Source of the DNA: Phytophthora colocasiae | Taxonomy: Eukaryota > Oomycota > Peronosporomycetes > Peronosporales > Peronosporaceae | Assembly (NCBI GenBank): GCA_018806915.1 | Contig: JAGKQI010000040.1 | Coordinates: 124,001 to 188,000, forward strand | DNA length: 64,000 nt | Reading direction: 5' to 3' | Shown here: piece by piece, positions 39,180 through 48,492 of the stretch | How positions within the stretch are numbered: position 1 is the first letter of the stretch | Layout of the letters: the number at the start of each line of letters is the position of its first letter | The notes under the pieces: generated by a model | What the model saw: only the letters and a program-made list of their open reading frames with translations | Told to the model about the DNA's origin: nothing | Database searches by the model: none | Made by a program: the position numbers and the translations under genes

Positions 39180-41684
39180 TTAGTTCATCTGGATGGGGCT
39201 GTCGTCCATGGTCTGGACGGGGGAGTCTTCGCTGATCTGGATGGGGCTGTCATCCATGGTCTGGACGGGAGTGGGGGTGTTGCCGCTCGTTGAGGCCGAA
39301 GCAGACGTGGAGCCCACGGTAGGTACTTCGACTTGGTCGGCGTAACTTCCGGACGAAGAACTGGGAAGATCGTTAGCGTTGCTGGAGGCCACGCTAGAAG
39401 GCTGCGAACTTTGGTCGGCGTTGTTTCCCGACGAGGAGCCACAGTCAAGGACGACGTTCGTGTAGGGGAGGTCGTTCTGGTTACTGGAAGCCACGTCATC
39501 AGCATGGCTAGACGCCACGCTGGACGGCTGCGAACTTTGGTCGGCGTTGTTTCCAGATGAGGAGCCGCAGTCAAGCACGACGTTCGTGTAGGGGAGGTCG
39601 CTCTGGTTACTAGAAGCCACGTCCGTCTGGGTAGCATCGCCACTGCTGCTGGAAGCTACGCTCGACGGCTGCGAAGTCACGTCGTTTTGGTTGGCATCGC
39701 TACTAGACTTAGAGCCGCAATCGAGGACGACGTTCGTGTACGGAAGATCGTTCTGGTTGCTAGAAGCCACATCGGTCTGAGTGACGTCGTTCGTGTTGCT
39801 AGAAGCGACATCGGTCTGGGTAGCATCGTTCTGGTTGCTGGAAGCCACGTCAGTCTGAGTAACATCGTCGGCGTTGCTGGAGGCCACGTCGGTTTGAGTG
39901 GCGTCGTTCACGTTGCTAGAGGCCACATCCGTCTGGGTAGTATCATCGGCATTGCTAGACGCCACGCTAGACGGCTGCGAAGTCACGTCGTTTTGGTTGG
40001 CATCACTACCAGACTTAGAGCCACAGTCGAGGACGACGTTCGTGTAGGGGAGGTCGCTCTGGTTGCTAGAGGCGACATCCGTCTGGGTAGCATCGTTCTG
40101 GTTGCTGGAAGCTACGTCGGTCTGAGTGGTATCGTCGGCATTGCTAGAGGCCACGCTGGGCGGCTGCGAACTTTGGTCGGCGTTGTTTCCAGATGAGGAG
40201 CCACAGTCGAGCACGACGTTCGTGTAGGGGAGGTCGCTATGGTTACTAGAAGCCACGTCCGTCTGGGTAGCATCGCCACTGCTGCTGGAAGCCACGCTGG
40301 ACGGCAGCGAAATCGTGTCGTTCTGGTTAGCATTGCTGCCAGCCGTAGAGCCGCAGTCGAGAACGACGTTCGTGTACGGAAGGTCATTAGCGTCGCTGGA
40401 TGCGACACTAGATTGCTGCTCAGGGGTCTGCGAGGCATCACTCGACGACGACTGCTGCGATGCAGAGCTCGAACTCGCAACAGAAGGTGTGTTCGTGGGC
40501 TCTTCTTGTTGCTGGGTCTGACTGGCATCACTGCTGACAACCGACTCCTCAAAGCTACCGTTCTCCACAGGCGCCACCGTTCCGGGGCCTGCTGCCTCCG
40601 AAGCGTCCGTCGACGAGTTCGACGAGCCTTGGTACGAAGCTGAGGCCGAAGCACCCAACGACGAGCTGGTCGTAGATCCTGATGAGGCCTGGGTAGGATT
40701 CTGGGACGACGATGAGGCTTGCGTCGGGTTCTGCGACGATGACGAAGCCGAGGCCGAAGAGGCAACCGACGAAGCAGTGGAAGCTGAGCCTGAAGTAGTC
40801 GTCTGGGTGGGGTTACCTGACGATGCCGTTGAGGCCGAAGCAGCAGTCTGCTGCGTAGGATCCGAACCTGAAGAGGTAGACGACGGCGATTTCTGTGCCG
40901 CCTGAGAAATGTCCTCGTTAATGTGGACGTCGCTCTCCGAGTACTGGCAAAGAGGCGGAGACGGACCGTTGCCCAGCATCTTCGGCTCGCCGTTGGCGTT
41001 GCCTTGGGACCACTGGCAGATCTTCACAGTCGGCTTGCTAGACTTGACCCAAATGTTGCTCAGTGTAGCCTCGTCACCCCAGTTCTTGTTCACCGTCACG
41101 ATGGCGTTGCCCGGGTCCACCACGTATACATTCGACACGGACACCTTCTTCGGTCGGTCACCGCACGTGCCGCACGAACGGTAGAGCTTGCTGATGTCCT
41201 CACCGTAGAAACCATCAATCTCAACAGAACCGTAGCCGTTGTGCTGGATGACCTTGTCGTCGGCGTAACGAGCACCACAGCCGATGATCTTGGACACACT
41301 GGAGGCAGTTCCTCCCTTGATGCTGAGCGCGTCCTCGCACACATCGTCCCACCAAACATTCTCAATGGTACAGTCGTGCTTGTCACAGTGGACACCCTCC
41401 ATTTGGTTCTTGCCGATGATGGCGTTCTTGAGGGTGGAGCCCGGTTCCATTTTGAACACGGCGGTGTTAGCACCGCTTTCCGTCTGACCTTCGCATGACA
41501 CGTCGGAACGCTCGAACGTCTGCATTTTACCGTCGAAGACCTCTCCAGCCTTGATCACATACGCCTCCGCGTACTGGACGGTTCCAGTACTGGCGGGCCA
41601 CGATCCATCGGGCAGAGTCGTAGCAGTTGCCGCCGCAACAAGAAGAGCAGCGGAAGCAGCGAATGGTGCAAAGGACTTGACCAT
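39180..41684 (-). CDS. Secreted PL3 pectate lyase A with long repetitive tail
   Basis: ATG 41684, 834 residues. Signal peptide MVKSFAPFAASAALLVAAATA. The PL3 parallel beta-helix domain (about 22-256) has VFDGKMQTFERSD, GVHCDKHDCTIENVWWDD, CEDALSIKGG, ARYADDKVIQHNG and the KLYRSCGTCGDR block. Enzymes of this family cleave de-esterified homogalacturonan by calcium-dependent elimination. Residues about 257-440 are a Ser/Thr/Ala-rich linker. From about 440 to 800 there are tandem repeats with six DLPYTNVVLDCG units separated by TQTDVASSN blocks. It ends DDSPIQMN. PL3 enzymes are normally about 230 residues. The first domain and promoter match gene B in inverted orientation. The gene is intact. 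Confidence 0.93.
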   Translation of the reverse strand: MVKSFAPFAASAALLVAAATATTLPDGSWPASTGTVQYAEAYVIKAGEVFDGKMQTFERSDVSCEGQTESGANTAVFKMEPGSTLKNAIIGKNQMEGVHCDKHDCTIENVWWDDVCEDALSIKGGTASSVSKIIGCGARYADDKVIQHNGYGSVEIDGFYGEDISKLYRSCGTCGDRPKKVSVSNVYVVDPGNAIVTVNKNWGDEATLSNIWVKSSKPTVKICQWSQGNANGEPKMLGNGPSPPLCQYSESDVHINEDISQAAQKSPSSTSSGSDPTQQTAASASTASSGNPTQTTTSGSASTASSVASSASASSSSQNPTQASSSSQNPTQASSGSTTSSSLGASASASYQGSSNSSTDASEAAGPGTVAPVENGSFEESVVSSDASQTQQQEEPTNTPSVASSSSASQQSSSSDASQTPEQQSSVASSDANDLPYTNVVLDCGSTAGSNANQNDTISLPSSVASSSSGDATQTDVASSNHSDLPYTNVVLDCGSSSGNNADQSSQPPSVASSNADDTTQTDVASSNQNDATQTDVASSNQSDLPYTNVVLDCGSKSGSDANQNDVTSQPSSVASSNADDTTQTDVASSNVNDATQTDVASSNADDVTQTDVASSNQNDATQTDVASSNTNDVTQTDVASSNQNDLPYTNVVLDCGSKSSSDANQNDVTSQPSSVASSSSGDATQTDVASSNQSDLPYTNVVLDCGSSSGNNADQSSQPSSVASSHADDVASSNQNDLPYTNVVLDCGSSSGNNADQSSQPSSVASSNANDLPSSSSGSYADQVEVPTVGSTSASASTSGNTPTPVQTMDDSPIQISEDSPVQTMDDSPIQMN
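39330..40440 (-). repeat. Coding minisatellite in pectate lyase A tail
   Basis: Six copies of a segment encoding DLPYTNVVLDCG (around 39435, 39561, 39711, 40018, 40200 and 40350 in minus orientation). They alternate with variable runs of a shorter unit encoding (T/A)TQTDVASSN. Unit number between Cys motifs varies from none to four, as expected of an array that expands and contracts. Ser, Thr, Asn, Asp and Gln dominate. Confidence 0.9.
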
Positions 41685-42055
41685 TGTGGATTGCAGCAAT
41701 AAAGTATGTGGAATTGGCTGGTGTGCTTGGCCACTTGCTGCCTAAGGGGCGAATTGGTTAATGAGGAGACGTGAAGCCTCAGCCAGCCACCAGGTAGTTG
41801 TGACCGTTTGTAAATGGCAAGTGCTCACGACAGTATGCAACTAACCGGTCAGCGCACCGTACGGCGCCAAAGCGAAGATCTCAAGTACCAGTTGTTTTCC
41901 TGCAGTCGCGCTGCTGCATGGTGTTTGCGGGCGATCCGGCAGTGGGCTCTTTTCGTTCACGTCTCAAATCCGTGACGACGGATCATACCTGTCAGTGCTG
42001 TCGTTGACAAGTTGACGTTTTGTTATGCGCATTTGGTGGAGCGTCGTTCCAATTC
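40490..42055. repeat. Inverted repeat, left arm (pectate lyase A 5' half and promoter)
   Basis: From the linker of gene A through its promoter the sequence matches 43406-44960 in opposite orientation, with some substitutions and small indels in the non-coding part. Similarity ends inside the linker where A has its repetitive tail and B its second domain. Confidence 0.8.
41751..41765 (-). promoter_or_regulatory. Initiator-like motif of pectate lyase A
   Basis: On the minus strand CTCATTAACCAATTC, about 70-80 bases before the ATG. It resembles the oomycete initiator and is shared with genes B, C and D in the form CATTAATCAATTT. Confidence 0.5.
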
Positions 42056-43405
42056 TCCTGTGCCATGCCACAGCCATGTTGCGAGTTGTTGGTGTCATTT
42101 CACGCAAGTGGAAGACCTTTGCTTACTGTAGTGATTGGAAAGAGGTTTAGGAGAACACGATGATCAAAGTATCGCTACTGGTACTCGTTGTTGCAACGCG
42201 GTTGGCATCTGCAGCAATGCGGTTGGTGTCCAGCAGCTGTAGATAAAAAACGATGGGAATTACTTTCTGCCCCCTCGTGTCGGCTCAATGCGCTCTAAAG
42301 AGACTCTCTGGCACCCTGTTCACGAAACCTGTTTTGTGTTGATCAGTTCGGAGATTTTCAGATCTTAGTTACATGTACTGTTTTCTGCCTAAACTGCTGG
42401 TGCCATCGTACGCTCAAAGATCTCAATCAGTGGTTTGACGAAGAGTGTTTGGACAAGTTTTATCAACCAGAATATTCGTCGTGCTAACCGGTGTTCGGCT
42501 ATGTTATACTTTGGTTTTACGGGGATTTTGAATCGGGGTTAAGAAGAACAAACGCTTGGAACACAACAACAAGTACTGTACCTAGATTACAGTCAATCCT
42601 GGCGATCGAATTTAGGTTTACCACGAGAACAGCAAGGCAAAAAAGTTCCAGTCCTGCACGATGGCCAGTAACCTTGTGGTGTTCGAGAAGCCTAAACCGT
42701 GGCTTAACGAGACTACAGTAACAGCTGGTTCAGATCTTCAATGAAAACTCGCATGACGAACAACGTTTCAAAAAAAAATGTATTATAGCGAGGCCTGATG
42801 TAAAAAAAATCTGGGTTTGAGCTTACTATAGCTGTCATTGCCGAACGTTTGCGATGATCGCAGTACAATCAAGTACATGTATAACCGCACGTTCAGTAAC
42901 CTGAACGTGTCGGAATTCCATCACCAGGTTTGGAGCGCTCGAAACAAAGCATTTTATGTGTAAACGTGTGATCGTTCGCACAGCTGTTCCGGTAGTCGAT
43001 TTTTTAATCCTCAAATTAAAACTGAGAATTAAATGCTTCTCGAGCACTGCGCTCTACTAGTACAACGACCGACCGATAGGTTCATTGACGCCACTACCAC
43101 TACACCAGGCTTACTCCTACACATTAAAGAGAAATACACGCACTGGAAACTCTATCCATAGGATCCAGTCTAGAGTATGAGCAGATAGTAATTCCCAACG
43201 TTTGTTTTTGCTACACAGCTGCTGGATACACCGACGAACGCATATGAAATTCATGCATAATGAAAATGTACATGCATTGCGCTTGTCAACTACCACGGAT
43301 AGCAGCAATAGTTTGGCTATCGTTTGCCTCGAAAACAGTTTAACCCGCTACTATAGCCTTGAATTATCTAGTCGCAGAATGCATTTGACGCGTACTAACT
43401 ACATG

Positions 43406-44960
43406 AACGACGCTCCACCAAATGCGCATAACAAAACGTCAACTTGTCAACGACAGCACTGACAGGTATGATCTGTCGTCACGGATTTGAGACGTGAACG
43501 AAAAGAGCCCACTGCCGGATCGCCCCCAAATACCAGGCAGCAGGGCGACTGCAGGAAAACAACTGGTACTTGAGATCTTCGGTGCGCCGACTGGTTGCAT
43601 CACTGTCACGAACACTTGCGGTTAACAAACGGTCACAAGGTCCTGATGGTCGAGGCAATAGTACTACTGTACTGTCAAGCGTTGTTCGTCGAAGTTCACG
43701 CACTCAACGTCTCATTAATCAATTTGCCCTCAGGTAGCAAGTAAGGCCAAGTACGCATTCTACATTGCTGCAATCCACAATGGTAAAGTCCTTTGCACCA
43801 TTCGCTGCTTCCGCTGCTCTTCTTGTTGCGGCGGCAACTGCTACGACTCTGCCCGATGGATCGTGGCCCGCCAGCACCGGAACCGTCCAGTACGCAGAGG
43901 CGTACGTGATCAAAGCTGGAGAGGTCTTCGATGGCAAAATGCAGACGTTCGAGCGCTCCGACGTGTCATGCGAAGGTCAGACGGAAAGCGGTGCTAACAC
44001 CGCCGTGTTCAAAATGGAACCGGGCTCCACCCTCAAGAACGCCATCATCGGCAAGAACCAAATGGAGGGTGTCCACTGTGACAAGCACGACTGCACCATT
44101 GAGAATGTCTGGTGGGACGATGTGTGCGAGGACGCGCTGAGCATCAAGGGAGGAACTGCCTCCAGTGTGTCCAAGATCATCGGCTGTGGTGCTCGTTACG
44201 CCGATGACAAGGTCATCCAGCACAACGGCTACGGTTCTGTTGAGATTGATGGTTTCTACGGTGAGGACATCAGCAAGCTCTACCGTTCGTGCGGCACGTG
44301 CGGTGACCGACCGAAGAAGGTGTCCGTGTCGAATGTATACGTGGTGAACCCGGGCAACGCCATCGTGACGGTGAACAAGAACTGGGGTGACGAGGCTACA
44401 CTGAGCAACATTTGGGTCAAGTCTAGCAAGCCGACTGTGAAGATCTGCCAGTGGTCCCAAGGCAACGCCAACGGCGAGCCGAAGATGCTGGGCAACGGTC
44501 CGTCTCCGCCTCTTTGCCAGTACTCGGAGAGCGACGTCCACATTAACGAGGACATTTCTCAGGCGGCACAGAAGTCGCCGTCGTCTACCTCTTCAGGTTC
44601 GGATCCTACGCAGCAGACTGCTGCTTCGGCCTCAACGGCATCGTCAGGTAGCCCCACCCAGACGACTACTTCAGGCTCAGCTTCCACTGCTTCGTCGGTT
44701 GCCTCTTCGGCCTCGGCTTCGTCATCGTCGCAGAACCCGACGCAAGCCTCATCGTCGTCCCAGAATCCTACCCAGGCCTCATCAGGATCTACGACCAGCT
44801 CGTCGTTGAGTGCTTCGGCCTCAGCTTCGTACCAAGGCTCGTCGAACTCGTCGACGGACGCTTCGGAGGCAGCAGGCCCCGGAACGGTGGCGCCTGTGGA
44901 GAACGGTAGCTTTGAGGAGTCGGTTGTCAGCAGTGATGCCAGTCAGACTCAGCAACAGGA
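43406..44960. repeat. Inverted repeat, right arm (pectate lyase B 5' half and promoter)
   Basis: Counterpart of 40490-42055. The catalytic-domain DNA is almost identical; the promoter parts differ more. Confidence 0.8.
43711..43725 (+). promoter_or_regulatory. Initiator-like motif of pectate lyase B
   Basis: CTCATTAATCAATTT, 55-69 bases before the ATG at 43780. It fits the oomycete initiator core except at the central pyrimidine pair. Confidence 0.5.
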
Positions 44961-45963
44961 CTCAACAGAAGAACCTACTACCACGCCTTCTGCTAGCTCT
45001 GGATCACAGTACTCGCCGTCGGATGATGTATCGCAAACTGCAGTGCAGCAGTCGAGTGTTGCTTCAAGCAGCGCCAATGGAAACACCCCTTCCAACCGTG
45101 GCTCCACATCTGCTTCAACTACTCAAGACTCAAGCAGTTCAACCTCCCAAACCTCTAACAACGGATCCGCCAACTACAACTCAGCTTCTGGATCAGCATC
45201 CCAAGCTTCAAAAAGTGATACACCAGTCCAAACCACAACAAACTCAACCGGTTCTGTACCCGATGGAACGTGGCCCGCCAGCACTGGAACAGTCCAGTAC
45301 GCAGAGGCGTACGTGATCAAGGCTGGAGAGGTCTTCGACGGCAAAATGCAGACGTTCGAGCGCTCCGACGTGTCATGCGAAGGTCAGACGGAAAGCGGTG
45401 CAAACACCGCCGTGTTCAAAATGGAACCGGGCTCCACCCTCAAGAACGCCATCATCGGCAAGAACCAAATGGAGGGTGTCCACTGTGACAAGCACGACTG
45501 CACCATTGAGAATGTCTGGTGGGACGATGTGTGCGAGGACGCGCTGAGCATCAAGGGAGGAACTGCCTCCAGTGTGTCCAAGATCATCGGCTGTGGTGCT
45601 CGTTACGCCGATGACAAGGTCATCCAGCACAACGGCTACGGTTCTGTTGAGATTGATGGTTTCTACGGTGAGGACATCAGCAAGCTCTACCGTTCGTGCG
45701 GCACGTGCGGTGACCGACCGAAGAAGGTGTCCGTGTCGAATTCGTATGTGGTGAACCCGGGCAACGCCATCGTGACGGTGAACAAGAACTGGGGTGACGA
45801 GGCTACACTGAGCAACATTTGGGTCAAGTCTAGCAAGCCGACTGTGAAGATCTGCCAGTGGTCCCAAGGCAACGCCAACGGCGAGCCGAAGATGCTGGGC
45901 AACGGTCCGTCTCCGCCTCTTTGCCAGTACTCGGAGAGCGACGTCCATATCAACGAAAAGTAA
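43780..45963 (+). CDS. Secreted PL3 pectate lyase B with two catalytic domains
   Basis: ATG 43780, 727 residues. Signal peptide as in A. PL3 domain 1 spans about 22-256 and PL3 domain 2 about 492-727, joined by a Ser/Thr/Gln-rich linker of about 235 residues. Both domains carry ADDKVIQHNG and KLYRSCGTCGDR. They are nearly identical to each other, differing around SNVYVVN versus SNSYVVN, and also at DNA level, which points to recent duplication or conversion within the gene. The protein ends right after domain 2 (SDVHINEK), unlike gene A. Likely secreted into host tissue to depolymerise pectin; tethering two domains may raise processivity or avidity, which is inference. Confidence 0.93.
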   Translation: MVKSFAPFAASAALLVAAATATTLPDGSWPASTGTVQYAEAYVIKAGEVFDGKMQTFERSDVSCEGQTESGANTAVFKMEPGSTLKNAIIGKNQMEGVHCDKHDCTIENVWWDDVCEDALSIKGGTASSVSKIIGCGARYADDKVIQHNGYGSVEIDGFYGEDISKLYRSCGTCGDRPKKVSVSNVYVVNPGNAIVTVNKNWGDEATLSNIWVKSSKPTVKICQWSQGNANGEPKMLGNGPSPPLCQYSESDVHINEDISQAAQKSPSSTSSGSDPTQQTAASASTASSGSPTQTTTSGSASTASSVASSASASSSSQNPTQASSSSQNPTQASSGSTTSSSLSASASASYQGSSNSSTDASEAAGPGTVAPVENGSFEESVVSSDASQTQQQDSTEEPTTTPSASSGSQYSPSDDVSQTAVQQSSVASSSANGNTPSNRGSTSASTTQDSSSSTSQTSNNGSANYNSASGSASQASKSDTPVQTTTNSTGSVPDGTWPASTGTVQYAEAYVIKAGEVFDGKMQTFERSDVSCEGQTESGANTAVFKMEPGSTLKNAIIGKNQMEGVHCDKHDCTIENVWWDDVCEDALSIKGGTASSVSKIIGCGARYADDKVIQHNGYGSVEIDGFYGEDISKLYRSCGTCGDRPKKVSVSNSYVVNPGNAIVTVNKNWGDEATLSNIWVKSSKPTVKICQWSQGNANGEPKMLGNGPSPPLCQYSESDVHINEK

Positions 45964-46385
45964 TGGCCTGTCTGAAAATTGTGGGGAACGTTGCCGTAAC
46001 AAATTAAAATACATTAACTATCGCCAAGGGGTACTATGTAGAATATTAACTATACATTATCGTGATATACATGTACATGTTGTACTAAAAAGGGTACTAT
46101 GAAGACAATTCTGTATACGTTGCTACTATACAATAGTATTGATAATAATACTCCTTGCATCGTCGTTATAAGACTGGGCCTGCCCACAGTATCCGCGGTT
46201 TAGCTCTAATATCTCGATCTCGAGACAATGAATTTAGAAGTCACCTGAGCCTCGTGTGCTGACTGATCAAGAGCCAAGTACAGCAATGGCTACCCCTCAT
46301 GAATTGAACTTTACAGACACCAAACAAACACGTTACAGTTCTCTACACTTCATCTACATCTAGCACAGTGCGATGTACACCCAGT
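45964..46385. other. Convergent intergenic region, pectate lyases B and C
   Basis: AT-rich, containing direct repeats of ggtactat (about 46029 and 46092) and short palindromes such as acatgtacatgt (46069-46080). From about 46305 it belongs to the inverted repeat that includes gene C. No gene seen. Confidence 0.5.
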
Positions 46386-48419
46386 TTACTGGTTGATGTG
46401 CACGTCGCTCTCGGAGTACTGGCACAGCGTGCCGGACGGACCGTCACCCAGGTTCGAAGGCGAGCTGCCGCCCTGCGACCACTGGCAAACCTTCACGTCG
46501 TCCTTGCCATCCGTCGTCTTGACGTGGATGTTGCTCAGCGTGGCTTGGTCGTTGTAGTTCTTGTTCACCGTGACGATACTCACGAGGGGGTCAATAGCGT
46601 ACACGTTCTCCACGGTCACCGTGCGAGGGATGTCACCGCACGTGCCGCACGAGCGGTAGAGCTTGCCGAACTCCTGCGCGAAGAAACCGTTGATCTTGAC
46701 CGTCCCCTGTCCGTTGTGCTGCACCACCTTGTCGGAGGCGTAGCGAGCACCACAGTTGGTGACAGTAGTGACACTGGAGGCCGAACCGCCCTTAATGCTC
46801 AGCGCGTCCTCGCACACGTCGTCCCACCAGACGTTGTCAATGGTGCAGTCGTGGTCGTCGCAGTGGACTCCCTCCTTCTGGTTCTTGCCGATGATGGCGT
46901 TCTTGAGAGTTCCACCGGCCTCGACGAGGAAGACGGCCGTGTCCTTCTGGCCCTCACCCTCCGAGCAGGTGATGTCAGAGCGCTCGAACGTCTGCATCTT
47001 TCCGTCAAAGACCTCGCCGGCCTTGATGGTGTACGGCTCCGTGTACTGAACCGTTCCAGTGCTGGCGGGCCACGTACCATCCGGAAGCGAACCCGATGAG
47101 GTCGAGGTCGAGGTCGAGGAGTTCGTGGATGTCTGCGCGGTGGATTCAGCACTGGAGCTCTGCGTTGTGGATCCCGTGCTGGAGCTTTGAGTTGTCGAAC
47201 CGGTGCTGGAAGACTGGGTGACCGAGCCGGCGTCAGGGGTGGAGGTGCTGTCGCCTGAGGCTGTGCTGCCACCGGCACTGGAAGTGAAAGTCTGCTCTTC
47301 GTTCTGAGCGTCGTCTCCGTTGTCGTCGTCCTTCTTGCTGGACGTGGACGACTGCTGCGTCTGCGAGGTTTCGTCGGTCGACTCTCCGTTGGACTCTTCC
47401 TGCTGGGTCTGGCTGGACTCCGTACTGACGGAGGTCTGCTCCGAGCCATTGCCGCTAGCCGGCGCCACAGTTCCAGGTGCGTCCGACTCGGAAGAGGCCG
47501 TGGACGAGTTGGAAGAGGTCGTGGACGGGATTTGCGCAGACGTTGAAGCCGATCCCGCAGATTCCTGTGACGAGGCAGTCGAGGTGGTTGGTGTCGATGA
47601 GGATCCGGTGGAGGACGGCGTCGAAGTTCCCGTTGCCTGGGAAACGTCTCCGTTAATGTGCACATCACTCTCCGAGTACTGACACAGAGGCGGAGAAGGA
47701 CCGTCACCAAGCATCGACGGCTCGCCATCGGCGTTGCCCTGAGACCACTGGCAAATCTTGACCTTGTCGCTGCTGGACTTGACCCAAATGTTGCTCAGCG
47801 TGGCCTCGTCACCCCAGTTCTTGTTCACCGTCACGATGGCATTGCCCGGGTTCACCACGTATACGTTGGAGACGTCCACCTTCTTGGCCCTGTCACCGCA
47901 GGTGCCGCACGAACGGTAGAGCTTGCTGATGTCCTCACCGTAGAAGCCGTCGATCTTGACGGTGCCGTAGCCGTTGTGCTGGATGACCTTGTCGTCGGCC
48001 GAGCGAGCACCACCGCCCGTGACCGTCGACACACTGGAGGCAGTGCCGCCCTTGATGCTCAGCGCGTCCTCGCACACATCGTCCCACCAGACGTTGTCAA
48101 TGGTGCAGTCGTGCTTGTCACAGTGAACGCCCTCCATTTGGTTCTTGCCGATGATGGCGTTCTTGAGGGTGGCACCAGGCTCCAGCTTGAACACAGCCGT
48201 GTCCGATCCGCTCTCGGTCTGACCTTCGCATGACACGTCGGAGCGCTCGAACGTCTGCAATTTGCCGTCGAAGACCTCTCCGGCTTTGATCACGTACGCC
48301 TCCGAGTACTGGACGGTGCCGGTGCTGGTGGGCCAAGTGCCGTCAGGCACGGAGGCGGCCGTGGCAGCCGCAAGGAGAAGAGCGGCGGACGTCGTGAATG
48401 GCGTCGAAAAGTGGACCAT
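46386..48419 (-). CDS. Secreted PL3 pectate lyase C with two catalytic domains
   Basis: ATG 48419 (MVHFSTPFTTSAALLLAAATAASVPDGTW), 677 residues with a signal peptide. PL3 domain 1 is about 22-256, with ARSADDKVIQHNG and LYRSCGTCGDRAKK. A Ser/Thr linker follows, with a SSTGSTTQSSSTGSTTQ repeat and an acidic KKDDDNGDDAQNEE stretch. PL3 domain 2 is about 442-677, with ITCSEGEGQKDTAVF, ARYASDKVVQHNG and LYRSCGTCGDIPRT. Unlike gene B the two domains are diverged, and domain 2 has Ser in place of the first Asp of ADDK. Gene D is its near-identical inverted copy. Intact and probably secreted. Confidence 0.93.
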   Translation of the reverse strand: MVHFSTPFTTSAALLLAAATAASVPDGTWPTSTGTVQYSEAYVIKAGEVFDGKLQTFERSDVSCEGQTESGSDTAVFKLEPGATLKNAIIGKNQMEGVHCDKHDCTIDNVWWDDVCEDALSIKGGTASSVSTVTGGGARSADDKVIQHNGYGTVKIDGFYGEDISKLYRSCGTCGDRAKKVDVSNVYVVNPGNAIVTVNKNWGDEATLSNIWVKSSSDKVKICQWSQGNADGEPSMLGDGPSPPLCQYSESDVHINGDVSQATGTSTPSSTGSSSTPTTSTASSQESAGSASTSAQIPSTTSSNSSTASSESDAPGTVAPASGNGSEQTSVSTESSQTQQEESNGESTDETSQTQQSSTSSKKDDDNGDDAQNEEQTFTSSAGGSTASGDSTSTPDAGSVTQSSSTGSTTQSSSTGSTTQSSSAESTAQTSTNSSTSTSTSSGSLPDGTWPASTGTVQYTEPYTIKAGEVFDGKMQTFERSDITCSEGEGQKDTAVFLVEAGGTLKNAIIGKNQKEGVHCDDHDCTIDNVWWDDVCEDALSIKGGSASSVTTVTNCGARYASDKVVQHNGQGTVKINGFFAQEFGKLYRSCGTCGDIPRTVTVENVYAIDPLVSIVTVNKNYNDQATLSNIHVKTTDGKDDVKVCQWSQGGSSPSNLGDGPSGTLCQYSESDVHINQ

Positions 48420-48478
48420 CGTGAATTGCAGCGGATTTGTGAAGTAGGATTCGGTCGTCCACTTGCTGCTTGGAAGGC

Positions 48479-48492
48479 AAATTGATTAATGA
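48479..48492 (-). promoter_or_regulatory. Initiator-like motif of pectate lyase C
   Basis: On the minus strand CATTAATCAATTTG, about 60-75 bases before the ATG at 48419. It is the mirror of the gene D site. Confidence 0.5.

Larger units (their letters stand above)
41685..43779. other. Divergent intergenic region between pectate lyases A and B
   Basis: 2.1 kb between the two start codons. The outer 350-370 bp on each side are inverted copies of each other, so both genes share promoter sequence. The centre (about 42056-43405) is AT-rich, with no recognised frame or element. Confidence 0.6.

Noticed and set aside
39330..40440. Repeat array considered as a CRISPR-like structure
   Set aside because: Units are in-frame coding repeats of irregular spacing with related, not unique, intervening sequence, in a eukaryote.
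45373..46014. 213-codon frame opposite pectate lyase B domain 2, with similar frames at 40923-41498, 43966-44541, 47658-48233 and 51006-51581
   Set aside because: Antisense shadow of the conserved PL3 domain. It appears wherever that domain occurs because of its codon use.
46799..47728. 309-codon Arg/Pro/Ser-rich open frame within gene C, with an identical partner at 51511-52440 in gene D
   Set aside because: Same strand as the pectate lyase genes but another phase. Composition is what a Ser/Thr-rich linker gives out of frame, and no motif is present.
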